A stretch of 64,000 nucleotides of DNA from an uncultured Thermomicrobiales bacterium (lineage in GTDB: Bacteria > Chloroflexota > Chloroflexia > Thermomicrobiales > UBA6265): positions 1 through 64,000 of the forward strand of contig CADCWG010000156.1 in NCBI GenBank assembly GCA_902806335.1, in the 5' to 3' direction. A program made the position numbers and the translations under genes. Under the pieces are notes generated by a model. It was not told the origin of the DNA and made no database searches. It saw nothing but the letters and a program-made list of their open reading frames with translations. Below, in pieces: positions 53,807-63,929 of the stretch. Each line of letters opens with the position of its first letter. Position 1 is the stretch's first letter.

Positions 53807-53862
53807 TCACCTGAGTATAGCCGATCCTCCTACGCCTGCTTCGGCCGAGAGCCCGGAGACCG

Positions 53863-54720
53863 ATGGGCACGCTCTACCTCGTCGCCACCCCGATCGGTAA
53901 CCGCGAGGACATCACGTCCCGGGCAGTCCGCGTGCTGCGCGAGGTCGCCCTCGTCGCCGCCGAGGACACCCGGCACACCGGGCGCCTGCTCGCCCACCTC
54001 GGCGTCGAGACGCCCCTGATCAGCTACCACGCCCACAACGAGCGGGCCAGACGCGACCGCCTGCTCGCGGCGCTCGCCGAGGGCGACGTGGCGCTCGTCA
54101 GCGACGCCGGCAGTCCCGGCATCTCCGACCCCGGGCACGACATGGTCGTCGCGGCCTTGGCGGCGGGTCACACCGTCTCGCCGGTGCCCGGACCCTCCTC
54201 GCTCGTCGCCGCCGCGACCGCGTCCGGGCTGATCGCGGGGCCGTTCGTGGCGCTGGGTTTCCTGCCCCGCAAGGGCGACGAGCGGCGGGCGATCATCGGC
54301 AGGGCCGCCGCAACCGGGTTCCCGATCGTCCTCTTCGAGGCACCGTCGAGGCTCGCGGTGACCCTCGCCGAGCTGGCCGCGGTGCTCGGCGACCGTCAGG
54401 CCGCGGTGGCGCGCGAACTGACGAAACTGCACGAGGAGATCCGGCGCGACGCGCTGTCGGCCCTGGCGGCGTTCTACGCCGACGCGCGGGTGCTCGGCGA
54501 GGTCGTACTTGTCGTCGGTGGGCCGCCGGCGGATGAAGAAACCGAGACGGTCGGCGGGGTCGAGGCCGTGCTCCGCTCGCTGCTGGCGGCGGGGCTGGGT
54601 CCGAGTCAGGCGGCGCGGGAGGCGGCCGCGGCGACGGGACGGCCTCGGTCGGAGCTCTACGCGCTGGCGAGGACGCTCGGCGCCGAGCATCCCGCCGAGC
54701 GGTCGTCCGCCCCGTCCTGA
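53863..54720 (+). CDS. rsmI: 16S rRNA (cytidine(1402)-2'-O)-methyltransferase
   Basis: MGTLYLVATPIGNREDITSRAVRVLREVALVAAEDTRHTGRLLAHL; LVSDAGSPGISDPG; PGPSSLVAA. Confidence 0.95.
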   Translation: MGTLYLVATPIGNREDITSRAVRVLREVALVAAEDTRHTGRLLAHLGVETPLISYHAHNERARRDRLLAALAEGDVALVSDAGSPGISDPGHDMVVAALAAGHTVSPVPGPSSLVAAATASGLIAGPFVALGFLPRKGDERRAIIGRAAATGFPIVLFEAPSRLAVTLAELAAVLGDRQAAVARELTKLHEEIRRDALSALAAFYADARVLGEVVLVVGGPPADEETETVGGVEAVLRSLLAAGLGPSQAAREAAAATGRPRSELYALARTLGAEHPAERSSAPS

Positions 54721-55024
54721 CGCGCCCCGGTGGTCCGCCACACCCCCACCGTGGGCGCGTGGAGTACCGTGCCTCTGTCGGCGGAGCACCGTTGACAGCT
54801 CACCGGAGCTGATCCGAACACGAGGCTGGTCCGGCGAGGGGCCGGGGACGGCGCCCTCGGGACGCCGCGATAATGCGGCGTCTGGCGAGCGTTCCTTCGC
54901 GCCGCCGGCACTCAGGCGGTGCTCCTACCCACCCATTGGGTGGACTGCCATCGGAACGAAGCACGGGCCATGCGGCGTCGCAGTGCTGCCCAGGGAGCGC
55001 GTAGGGAGGGGTTCCGCCGTGTGG

Positions 55025-55306
55025 ATGACCGAGAGCTTCGCGTCGGTCGAGCTGCTGGTCGCGTTCCTGAACGACCGCGGGCTGACCGGGGACGACTTCA
55101 AGCTGGCCGTGGCCCACGACGCGGCCGGAGCCGAGGTGTTCCACCTGCTCTACCGGCTGGCGCCCGGGGGAGGAGCGACGCTGGTCGCGGTCGCCGAGGT
55201 CGAGAGCCCGGCGCTGGAGGAGGCGCTGGCCGACGCGGTCGCCGGCGCCCTCGACGCCGCCGAGGCGATCATCCACGACCACGACCCCCGGCGGGAGACG
55301 ACCTAG
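55025..55306 (+). CDS. Small hypothetical protein
   Basis: MTESFASVELLVAFLNDRGLTGDDFKLAVAHDAAGAEVFHLLYRLAPGG...; 93 aa within a longer listed ORF. Confidence 0.55.
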   Translation: MTESFASVELLVAFLNDRGLTGDDFKLAVAHDAAGAEVFHLLYRLAPGGGATLVAVAEVESPALEEALADAVAGALDAAEAIIHDHDPRRETT

Positions 55307-55462
55307 CAGATCGTCAGTAGGATGCCGCCGGTCGGGGTACGACATGCCGTGCCCCCACGGGCAACTGGGCACCCGAGGCGTCGCCGCGGCCGGGGCAGGA
55401 GCCCGAAGACGCCGTTGATTCCCGAGGTCGCGTCCCGGGACCGGTCTTAGCCGACGGCCGGA

Positions 55463-56638
55463 TCAGTGGGGCTGGAAGGCCAGCTTGCGGCGGTGCATCA
55501 GGACGCTCTGGAGGATGCCCTCGGCCATCAGGAAAGCCCAGAGTGAGGTCGCGCCCTCGCTGATGAACGGGAGGGTGATCCCGGTCACGGGCAGGAGCCC
55601 GACGTTCATCCCGATGTTCACGAAGGCCTGGAAGAAGAGCATCCCGGTGATGCCTATCGCCAGGTACTGGCCGAAGTCGTCGCGCGCGACCTCGACCACG
55701 CGCAGGCAGCGCCAGATCAGGATGATGAACGACGCGAAGAGCGCCAGCATCCCGACGAAGCCGAACATGCCGCTGACGTGGGCGAAGATGAAGTCCGACT
55801 CCCGCACCGACAGGAGTTGCAACTGGCTCTGCGTGCCACCGGCCAGACCGTCGCCGAACCAGCCGCCGGCGCCGATGCTGATCCGCCCCTGGATGATGTT
55901 GTACCCCTTGTCGAGCGGGTCGAGGTCGGGGTTGTAGGACACGAGCAGGCGGACCTTCTGGTAGTCGTGGAAGAGATACTTCCAGGCGAAGGCGAAGGCG
56001 GGGGCGGCGAGGAGCGCCAGGGCGACGAAGTAGGCCCGCCGGGTCCGGGAGAGCAGCATCACGGCGAGCCAGATCGCGCCGTAGACCAGCGTCGAGCCGA
56101 GGTCGGGCTCGGAGAAGACGAGCGCCATCGGCGGCAGCATGATGAAGATCGAGACCAGGAAGTTGCCGAGTTCGGCCATCTCCGGGCCGCGGTTGGCGAC
56201 GAACGCGGAGAGCGCCACCAGCGTCGCGATCTTGCCGAACTCCGACGGCTGGAACGAGAGCGGTCCGATGTAGATCCAGCGCTGCGCGCCGCCGTCGGTC
56301 GTGCCGATCCCCGGGACGTGGACGGCCACCATCAGGAGCAGGCCGAGCCCGTAGCCGAACCAGGCAAAGGTCGACAGGAAGCGGTAGTCGATGTTGGCGA
56401 GGACCACCATCAGGAGCAGCCCGAAGGCACCGAAGACGGCCTGCATGACACCGTCGTTGGCCACAGGAGGGGAGAGCGGCGCCATCCCCTTCGCGCTCCA
56501 GATCGCGACGACCCCGAACGCCATCAGGACCAGGGTGGTCATGAGCAGGAACGGGTCGAAGTCGCGCCAGCGGTGCCCGATCGCCGGTGCCCGGGTGCCG
56601 GTGCTCGCCGCCCGCCAGCGGTACGTCTGGGTCGCCAA
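55463..56638 (-). CDS. rodA: FtsW/RodA/SpoVE-family cell-cycle protein, probably RodA
   Basis: FQPSEFGKIATLVALSAFVANRG; FSEPDLGSTLVYGAIWLAVML; QAFVNIGMNVGLLPVTGITLPFISEGATSL. Confidence 0.92.
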   Translation of the reverse strand: MATQTYRWRAASTGTRAPAIGHRWRDFDPFLLMTTLVLMAFGVVAIWSAKGMAPLSPPVANDGVMQAVFGAFGLLLMVVLANIDYRFLSTFAWFGYGLGLLLMVAVHVPGIGTTDGGAQRWIYIGPLSFQPSEFGKIATLVALSAFVANRGPEMAELGNFLVSIFIMLPPMALVFSEPDLGSTLVYGAIWLAVMLLSRTRRAYFVALALLAAPAFAFAWKYLFHDYQKVRLLVSYNPDLDPLDKGYNIIQGRISIGAGGWFGDGLAGGTQSQLQLLSVRESDFIFAHVSGMFGFVGMLALFASFIILIWRCLRVVEVARDDFGQYLAIGITGMLFFQAFVNIGMNVGLLPVTGITLPFISEGATSLWAFLMAEGILQSVLMHRRKLAFQPH

Positions 56639-56728
56639 CGGTCGCCCTCCCGATCCTTGTGCCTAGATGGGCGCGGTCTCGGACCCCGCCCCGTCTCCGT
56701 CTGCGTGTCCAACGCGCCGAGGTGCGCG

Positions 56729-57664
56729 CTAGAGCACCACCACCTCGTTGATGCTGATGTGGAACGCGCACCCGAGCAGGGTGGCGGCGTGCCGGCTCAT
56801 CAGCATCCGGGGCAGGAAGATCTCGAAGTACTCCATCACCGGCGCCATCTGCGTGTCGATGGTCAGCTCGAGCGTGACGGTCTTCGCCGCCGCGTCGACC
56901 CGCAGGAACGAGGACGTCGCCGCGAAGTTGACGCGGTCGTGCTGGTCGAAGGTGGTCGGGTCGGTGTTGCGGACGCGGGAGCGGTGGACGTCCGACTTGT
57001 CGGCCAGGATCAGGGCCGCCGAGACGGGGTGGACCGGCTCACCCAGACGCGCCCCGTCGTCGCCGTGCGAGCCGATCGCGCCGATCACGACAACGACATC
57101 TTCGGGGGCCATCCCCAGCCGGTTGAGGATGGGGTGCGACAGCACCGCGCCCGTCCCGGCGTGCCCGTGGCGGCTGACGCAATTGCCGATGTCGTGGAGG
57201 TAGCCGGCGATCGCCGCCAGCTCCTGCTGTCGCCCGTCGTAGCTCAGCAGCCGGAGCACGTTGCGGGCGATGTTGGCGACCAGGCCGACGTGGCGGAAGC
57301 CGTGCTCGGTGAACCCGAGCACGCCCAGGTTCTTGTTCGCCTGACGGATGAAGGCCTGGACCTCGGGGTCGGCACGGACGACGTCGAGGGTAAGGCTGGG
57401 CTCGGTGCGGGCCGCGGCGGCGGCCGTCTCCGGCGCGTCCGCGGTCTTGCGGTACTTCGGCTCGGCGCCGAGCGGTAGCACCGTCGGCGTGCCGTTCCCG
57501 CCGGGAGCGTCGCCGATCACCGGGCCGGCGTCATCGGGCCTCGCCGCGACGGCTCCGTCGGACGAGATGGTGGCGGCGGGGAGCAGGACGCCCGATCCGT
57601 TCTCGGCGACGGACGGGTCGTCGGGGGACGCGGCGGGACGATCCTCGGCGTGGGTGTTCGCCAT
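56729..57664 (-). CDS. HD-domain phosphohydrolase
   Basis: FRHVGLVANIARNVL; AAIAGYLHDIGNCVSRHGHAGTGAVLSHPIL; ALILADKSDVHRSRV. Confidence 0.88.
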   Translation of the reverse strand: MANTHAEDRPAASPDDPSVAENGSGVLLPAATISSDGAVAARPDDAGPVIGDAPGGNGTPTVLPLGAEPKYRKTADAPETAAAAARTEPSLTLDVVRADPEVQAFIRQANKNLGVLGFTEHGFRHVGLVANIARNVLRLLSYDGRQQELAAIAGYLHDIGNCVSRHGHAGTGAVLSHPILNRLGMAPEDVVVVIGAIGSHGDDGARLGEPVHPVSAALILADKSDVHRSRVRNTDPTTFDQHDRVNFAATSSFLRVDAAAKTVTLELTIDTQMAPVMEYFEIFLPRMLMSRHAATLLGCAFHISINEVVVL

Positions 57665-57919
57665 GGGGCGCGTACTCTCCTCATGCGGGACGCGAACCAC
57701 CAGTATAGGGGCCGTCCTGAGGAGGTCACAACCGGCGGCACCCGACGACGCCCGTCCGGCCCGATCCTCCCGGTCGGGCCACCCGCGCATGCCTCCACCA
57801 GGGGTAGCGATAGGCAGTGGTAAGATCGAGAGGAACGTTCAGAACGAAGCCGACGGTGACGGGTGGGTGCGTCCGCGGCGGGTGCGGGTCCCAGTCGCCA
57901 TCGTGTCGGGAGGGCGATC

Positions 57920-58600
57920 ATGCCGGTCGTCGCCGACGCCCTTGACCTGATCTTCCTGGTCGCCTTCCTCACCGGGCTGCTGCTCACCGTCCTCGGCGGG
58001 TTGGGTGGCCACGGCCACGGTGCCTGGCACCTCCCGGTTCCGCACCCCCACGGCGCGGCCGGCGCTCACGGCCACGTCCTCGGCGCTCACGCGGGAGACG
58101 GGAACGCGGTCGGTCCGCTCAACGTCCTCAGTCTGTTCGCGGGGGGCGCCTGGTTCGGCGGCGTTGGCTTTCTCAGCCGCAACGCGTTCGGGGCTCCGGC
58201 CGTGGTCAGCGTTGCCCTCGGTGTGGTCGCCGGGCTGCTCATCGGATCGCTCGTCTACTGGTTCCTGGCCCGGGTCCTGGTACCGGCCGGTAGGGTCCTC
58301 GACCCCGAGGACTACCGGATCCCGGGGACCGTCGCGCGGGTGAGCGCCCCGATCTCTCCCGGCCGGGTCGGGGAGATCGTCTACGAGCGGGACGGCACGC
58401 GGTGCGGGCTGCCGGCTCGCGGGGTCGGCGAGCGGGCGATCCCCCGTGGGGACGAGGTGGTCGTGCTCCGGGTAGAGCGGGGCATCGCGTCGGTCGAGAG
58501 CTGGGCCGCGCTCCTGAACGAGGAGCGTGACGCCGGCGGCGAGGTCCGCACCACGGGCGCTCCAAGCGTCGGCTCCTCCGCCGCCCCCGCGTCGGTGTAA
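57920..58600 (+). CDS. NfeD-like membrane protein with His-rich loop
   Basis: TM segments; GGHGHGAWHLPVPHPHGAAGAHGHVLGAHAG; C-terminal OB-like VARVSAPISPGRVGEIVYERDG. Confidence 0.75.
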   Translation: MPVVADALDLIFLVAFLTGLLLTVLGGLGGHGHGAWHLPVPHPHGAAGAHGHVLGAHAGDGNAVGPLNVLSLFAGGAWFGGVGFLSRNAFGAPAVVSVALGVVAGLLIGSLVYWFLARVLVPAGRVLDPEDYRIPGTVARVSAPISPGRVGEIVYERDGTRCGLPARGVGERAIPRGDEVVVLRVERGIASVESWAALLNEERDAGGEVRTTGAPSVGSSAAPASV

Positions 58601-58704
58601 GCCGGTCGACGCCGGCCACCCGGGCGCGGTCGATCCCATGCTGGCCCGCGGCTCGCGGTCGACCCCGACCGCGCCCGGGCCGCCCTGACGGAGGCAGGCC
58701 GGCC

Positions 58705-59325
58705 ATGCTGGTCGTCAACGACGCGCTCGACGGGTTGCTCCTCGGCTGCTTCTTCTTCGGGCTCCTCTTCGCGGTTGGGTCGGTCCTCCTCGCCGGGCTC
58801 GACCTCGGCGGCGACGGCGCCGAGTCGGGCGGCGACGGCGACGGCGACATCGGGCCGGTCAACCTGAGTACCCTGCTCGCCTTCGTCGCCTGGTTCGGCG
58901 GGGTCGGCTACCTCGCCCGCAACGGGCTCGGCTGGGTCGCCCCGCTCAGCCTTCTGGTCGCGGTGGCCGGCGGTCTGGTCGGCGGCTACCTCGTCTACCA
59001 GTTCCTGGTCCGGGTGGTGGCTCCCTCCGACCGCGCGCTCGACCCCGCCGACTACGAACTCCCGGGAACCCTGGCCCGTGTCTCGTCGTCTATCCGAGAA
59101 GGCGGCACCGGCGAGATCGTCTACGAGCAGCAGGGGGCGCGGCAGGTCGCGGCCGCCCGCTCCACGGCCGGGCTGGCGATCGGGCGCGGGACCGAGGTCG
59201 TGATCCTCGAGACCCGGGCCGGGATCGCGCTCGTCGAGCCGTGGGAGAGCCTCGTCAACGACGGCCGGACAGCCGAGATCGGCGTTCCCGAGCTGGCATC
59301 CAAGGAACCGATCCGAGGCGGCTAG
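58705..59325 (+). CDS. NfeD-like membrane protein (paralog of the preceding gene)
   Basis: NLSTLLAFVAWFGGVGYLARNGLG...; LARVSSSIREGGTGEIVYEQQGARQVAAARS. Confidence 0.78.
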   Translation: MLVVNDALDGLLLGCFFFGLLFAVGSVLLAGLDLGGDGAESGGDGDGDIGPVNLSTLLAFVAWFGGVGYLARNGLGWVAPLSLLVAVAGGLVGGYLVYQFLVRVVAPSDRALDPADYELPGTLARVSSSIREGGTGEIVYEQQGARQVAAARSTAGLAIGRGTEVVILETRAGIALVEPWESLVNDGRTAEIGVPELASKEPIRGG

Positions 59326-59395
59326 GCCGAAACCCCGTTCCAGAGCTGGAGACCACACGACCGAGCGACGCGCATGGACGTGAAGGGAGAGACGG

Positions 59396-61030
59396 GTGGA
59401 CTTACTGGGGATCCTGATCATCGTCGGCGGTCTGGTGGCGGTGATCCTGGCGATCATCTTCATCAGCGCCACGCTCTTCCGGAAGGTCGGGCCGAACGAG
59501 GCGCTCGTCGTCTACGGCTTCGGCGGCACCAAGGTCGTCAAGGGCAGCGGCAAGGTCGTCTGGCCGATGGTCCAGCAGGCCCGCGGGCTCTCGCTCGAGC
59601 TGATGAGCTTTGACGTCGCGCCGACTCAGGACCTCTACACGAACCAGGGCGTCGCGGTGAACGTCGAGGCCGTCGCCCAGATCAAGGTCAAGAGCGACCC
59701 GGTCAGCATCCTCACCGCCGCCGAGCAGTTCCTGAACAAGGGCGCGCCCGAGCGGCAGGACCTGATCCGCCTGGTGATGGAGGGCCACCTCCGCGGCATC
59801 ACCGGCCAGTTGACGGTCGAGTCGATCGTCAAGGAGCCGGAGATGGTCGCCGACCGGATGCGCGCCAACGTCGCCGAGGACATGAACAAGATGGGGTTGG
59901 AGGTGGTCTCCTTCACCATCCGCGAGGTCCGCGACAAGAACGAGTACATCCTGAACATGGGCAAGCCGGACATCGCCCTGGTCCGGCGGCAGGCCGACAT
60001 CGCCACCGCCGAGGCGGATCGCGACACGGCGATCAAGCGCGCCAACGCGACCCGCGAAGCGCGGATCGCGGAGGCGATCGCCCAGCAGGACGAGGTCATC
60101 GCCCAGACGGCCAGCCAGACCAAGCAGGCCGAGGCGACGCGCGACCTGAACTTGAAGCAGGCCGAGTACAACGCCACGGTCCAGGCGCAGCAGGCCGCGG
60201 CCGACAAGGCCTACGAGATCCAGAGCAACGTCCAGCAGCAGCGCGTGATCGAGGAACAGGTGCGGATCGAGCAGGTCCGCAAGCACGGCGAGATCGCGGT
60301 CCAGGAGGCCGAGATCCAGCGCCGCGAGAAGGAGTTGATCGCCACCGTCCTGAAGGCCGCCGAGGTCGAGCGGCAGCGGATCCAGACGCTCGCCGAGGCC
60401 GAGCGCCAGCGGCAGGTCCTCCAGGCCTCCGGCCAGGCCGAGGCGGTCCGCCTCGACGGCCAGGCGAAGGCGGAGATCGTCCGGCTGCAGGGCCTCGCTG
60501 AGGCCGAGATCATCCAGGCCAAGGGCGCCGCCGAAGCCAACGCGATGGGCGTGAAGGCCGAGGCGTTCCAGGACTACAACCAGGCCGCGGTGATCGACAA
60601 GCTGCTCACGAACATGCCGGACGTGATCCGCGCCATGTCGGAGCCGCTGGCCAAGGTCGACAAGATCACCATCGTCTCCACCGGGAACGACGGCGGCGGG
60701 GCCGGGGTGAACCGGGTGACGTCGGACATGACGCAGATGGTGGCGCAGGTGCCGGCGCTGCTCGAGTCGCTGACCGGCGTCCGGATGGAGGACCTGATGC
60801 GCCAGGTGCCGCGGATCGGTGCCGGCGAGGGTGCCGACGGCGCGGCGTCGGGAGCCTCGGCGGGGAACGGGGGTGTACCGGTCGACGGGGTTGCCCGTTC
60901 GTCGGTCCCCGCCGCGCCGCCCTCCGTTCGCCGGTCATCGGCCGGGACCGAGCGAGCGCGCCCGGGGAACGGCAAGCCGGCCGGCGGCGAGACGGTGGTG
61001 ACGCTGCCCGCGGACCCGACCATCGGCTGA
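59396..61030 (+). CDS. Flotillin family protein
   Basis: RKVGPNEALVVYGFGGTKVVKGSGKVVWPMVQQARGLSLELMSFDV; long Ala/Glu-rich coiled coil QAEAVRLDGQAKAEIVRLQGLAEAE. Confidence 0.93.
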   Translation: MDLLGILIIVGGLVAVILAIIFISATLFRKVGPNEALVVYGFGGTKVVKGSGKVVWPMVQQARGLSLELMSFDVAPTQDLYTNQGVAVNVEAVAQIKVKSDPVSILTAAEQFLNKGAPERQDLIRLVMEGHLRGITGQLTVESIVKEPEMVADRMRANVAEDMNKMGLEVVSFTIREVRDKNEYILNMGKPDIALVRRQADIATAEADRDTAIKRANATREARIAEAIAQQDEVIAQTASQTKQAEATRDLNLKQAEYNATVQAQQAAADKAYEIQSNVQQQRVIEEQVRIEQVRKHGEIAVQEAEIQRREKELIATVLKAAEVERQRIQTLAEAERQRQVLQASGQAEAVRLDGQAKAEIVRLQGLAEAEIIQAKGAAEANAMGVKAEAFQDYNQAAVIDKLLTNMPDVIRAMSEPLAKVDKITIVSTGNDGGGAGVNRVTSDMTQMVAQVPALLESLTGVRMEDLMRQVPRIGAGEGADGAASGASAGNGGVPVDGVARSSVPAAPPSVRRSSAGTERARPGNGKPAGGETVVTLPADPTIG

Positions 61031-61087
61031 CGGTCGCGGGCGGTCGGCACGGCTCGACACGGGCGCCGCGCGCTCCCGACGACACCG

Positions 61088-61124
61088 AGCACGGCCCCGC
61101 CGGGACCCCCGGCGGGGCCGTGCT
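61088..61124 (+). terminator. Perfect 17-bp stem hairpin after flotillin
   Basis: AGCACGGCCCCGCCGGG-ACC-CCCGGCGGGGCCGTGCT. Confidence 0.7.
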
Positions 61125-61225
61125 ACCCTTAAGCGACGGTCGCCGACCAGGCGGTCATGTGGGCGATCCCGCGTCGATTCTGGACTGCTCGCCCACGGGT
61201 CCACAGGGAAGAGGGAACTGAGCAG

Positions 61226-61792
61226 ATGGCCGGCGACCCGTTCGAGGCGCTCTCCAACGCCGATCTTGACGCACAGCGCCTTCGTGTCGAAGCAGTGGGC
61301 GAACCCGGGCAGCGGCGCTTCCGCCTGATGGCGATCATCGACGGCGAGACGAGCATCGTCTGGATGGAGAAGCAGCAGCTCCAGGCGCTGGGACTGGCGC
61401 TCGACCAGATGCTCGACCAGCTGCCGGAGCGGGGCCCGGACCTCGGCGCGGCCGACGTTCCGCTCGACTTCGACACCGACACCCGCCGCCAGTTCCGGGT
61501 CGGCAAGATGGAGCTGGGCTACGACGAGCGCCGGGACCGCCTGGTGATCGTCGCCCACGACCTCAACGCCGACGACGAGGACGACGCGCCGTCCAGCCGC
61601 CTCAGCTGCCGGCTGACCCGGTCCCAGGCGCGGGAACTGAGCGTCGACGCGGCCCAGGTGGTCGCGGCCGGGCGACCGCGCTGCACCATGTGCGGCGCGC
61701 CGATGGGCCCGGGGCGCCACGTCTGCCCGCAGCAGAACGGCCACCTCCCGCAGGCGCTGGTCGAGCTCGAATCGGAGATCGAGGAAGAATAG
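61226..61792 (+). CDS. DUF3090 family protein
   Basis: RLMAIIDGETSIVWMEKQQLQALGLALDQML; C-terminal CTMCGAPMGPGRHVCPQQNGH. Confidence 0.82.
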   Translation: MAGDPFEALSNADLDAQRLRVEAVGEPGQRRFRLMAIIDGETSIVWMEKQQLQALGLALDQMLDQLPERGPDLGAADVPLDFDTDTRRQFRVGKMELGYDERRDRLVIVAHDLNADDEDDAPSSRLSCRLTRSQARELSVDAAQVVAAGRPRCTMCGAPMGPGRHVCPQQNGHLPQALVELESEIEEE

Positions 61793-61838
61793 CGTCGGCC
61801 CATCCAGGGTTGGGCCGCCACGAAGGATCTGGCGCGGC

Positions 61839-61863
61839 GGGGACGGGGCATTGCCCCGTCCCC
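61839..61863 (+). terminator. 12-bp inverted repeat after DUF3090 gene
   Basis: GGGGACGGGGCA-T-TGCCCCGTCCCC. Confidence 0.55.
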
Positions 61864-62410
61864 GCGGTCGTGTTCGGGGCGCCACTCCGCGCGTCACCGG
61901 GCGGCGAGCGTCGCCGACGGTGTGCCCGGCGCCGCTGCGGCGGACGTCCTGGAACAGACGAGTCCGTGCCGCCCTGGGGACGCCCAGTCGCCCGGGCGAT
62001 CCATCGCCGAGGCGGACGAGCCGGCTCCCCTGGCCCCGGCCCAGCCAAGCCGAGCCTTCCGGTTGGCGGGAGCCGCGTCGTTCGGCGGCTCCCACCCCAC
62101 GTAGACCACCAAGTCCAGCGCACGGCTCTGGGACTGACGTCCTGCGCGCTCCCGGTCCGACGGTCGTGACCGTGGCCCACCGACCAGCACTGAATCCGGC
62201 GGTTGCCTACCTGGGGAGGCCGCGATGCCCGGGCTGACCGACTGTTGCCCCGGCAGAGATACCGGCTGGCTCCCCACCACTACCTAGTGCCGTCCGGATA
62301 CCTACGCATCCCGAATACACCGATCTACCGATGGCGCACCGCGCGGGGGGGCCTAGATTAGGACCCAATGACGGCAGATCTGGACAGACCCTGGTACCGA
62401 GGAGACGCCG

Positions 62411-63769
62411 ATGCGTCGTTCTCGGTTCCCATTCGGAGCGGTGCGGGCGGTGGCCACGGTGACGGTGGGTGAGACGGGCGACACGATGAGCGGCCAGGGT
62501 GGACCCGAGATGGCGGCGATGGAGGACACGGTCGGGCCCGGTCCGGCGCGGACCGGGCCGTCCGCCGGCTCCCGCCTGGGTCTGGCGGTGCGGGTGGGAC
62601 TCCTGATCGCCTCCCTCGCGGTCCTGCTCGCCTGGGTCGGCCGGCCGCGGTCGTCGGCGGGGTCGGAGCCGGAGGACGGGTTGGAGCACCTGATCCGGTC
62701 CTCGGTCTTCCTGCTGGCCGGGAGCGATTGCCGCTATCCGGTTGTAGAGGCCCCGGAGGGTGCGCCCGCGGAGGTGCCGAGCTACGCGGCGATGTTCTCC
62801 ACCTGCGGCGGCGGCTGGACGGGGTCCGGCACGATCGTCGACGATGCCGGCACCATCCTCACCAACGCCCACGTGGCGCTCGAGGGCGACGGGGTCGCGG
62901 CGCGGCCGGCGTGGGTGCTCGTCTACCTCACCGTCGATGCCCGGCAGGCGCCACGGCCAGCCTTCTACGCCCGGGCCCAGGTCTTCGACCCGGCACTCGA
63001 CCTGGCGCTGCTTCGCCCCGAGTATGACCTGGACGGGCGCGCCGTCGACCTCGCCGCGCACGACCTCCGGCCGCTCCCGATCGCCGAGTCCGAGGTCGCC
63101 TTCGGCGAGGAGATCCGGAACATCGGCTATCCCGGGATCGGTGGCGACCTGATCACCCTGACCAGCGGCCGCGTCGCCGGGTTCGAGGCCGACCCGGCGA
63201 ACGCCAGCCTCGGCAGCGACGGCTGGGTGAAGACCGACGCCACGCTCGGCGGGGGCGTCTCCGGCGGCACGTCGATCAACGCGAAGGGCGAGCTCGTCGG
63301 GATCCCGACCGAGATCGGGGGGGTCGAGAGCCGCCCGCTCGGGGAGGCCGGCGTGGATGTGGCGGTCGGTCAGATCAATCACCTCCGGCCCGCCGCGGCC
63401 GGTCTGCGGGAGCTCTACGGACGCGCGGTCGCGAGCGGGCAGATCGCGCACGAGGACGTCCCGGCCCGGTGGCGGTCGGACACCCCCGTTCTGCCAGCGA
63501 CGCCCTCCTCGCAGGACGAGGTCAGCCCGACCGCGACGGTGGCCGAGGGCGGAGAGACCATGCCCGTCAGCGAGGTCGGCGGCGATGCTGGCACTAGGGT
63601 GTTCCCCAGGCGGGTGAGCGGCGTCGTGCCGGCCGCCACGGTCGCCGCCCTCGGGAGCGATCCCGCGTACCGGATCTCCGGCGAGGTCGGCGGTCCCGGG
63701 GCGCCAGGCGTCCACGGCAGGCTGAGCGATCCGTTCGCCCACGCCCCCCCCGATCTCTCGGCGGCGTAA
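62411..63769 (+). CDS. Membrane-anchored trypsin-like serine protease
   Basis: One N-terminal TM; WTGSGTIVDDAGTILTNAHVAL (His), DLALLRP (Asp), TLGGGVSGGTSIN (Ser region). Confidence 0.82.
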   Translation: MRRSRFPFGAVRAVATVTVGETGDTMSGQGGPEMAAMEDTVGPGPARTGPSAGSRLGLAVRVGLLIASLAVLLAWVGRPRSSAGSEPEDGLEHLIRSSVFLLAGSDCRYPVVEAPEGAPAEVPSYAAMFSTCGGGWTGSGTIVDDAGTILTNAHVALEGDGVAARPAWVLVYLTVDARQAPRPAFYARAQVFDPALDLALLRPEYDLDGRAVDLAAHDLRPLPIAESEVAFGEEIRNIGYPGIGGDLITLTSGRVAGFEADPANASLGSDGWVKTDATLGGGVSGGTSINAKGELVGIPTEIGGVESRPLGEAGVDVAVGQINHLRPAAAGLRELYGRAVASGQIAHEDVPARWRSDTPVLPATPSSQDEVSPTATVAEGGETMPVSEVGGDAGTRVFPRRVSGVVPAATVAALGSDPAYRISGEVGGPGAPGVHGRLSDPFAHAPPDLSAA

Positions 63770-63929
63770 TCCCGCGCTCCGTCGTGGCGTCGGAGCGGTC
63801 CGGTGGGCTGGCCAATCGCCGGGGACCGGTACGCTGTCGCTTGACACCCATGGCATCGGCTGCGTAGGATGGGAAGGTCGAGGGCGGGCAAGCGGGCCGG
63901 CCCCAGCGCGAACAGGGGAGGACGCCGCC

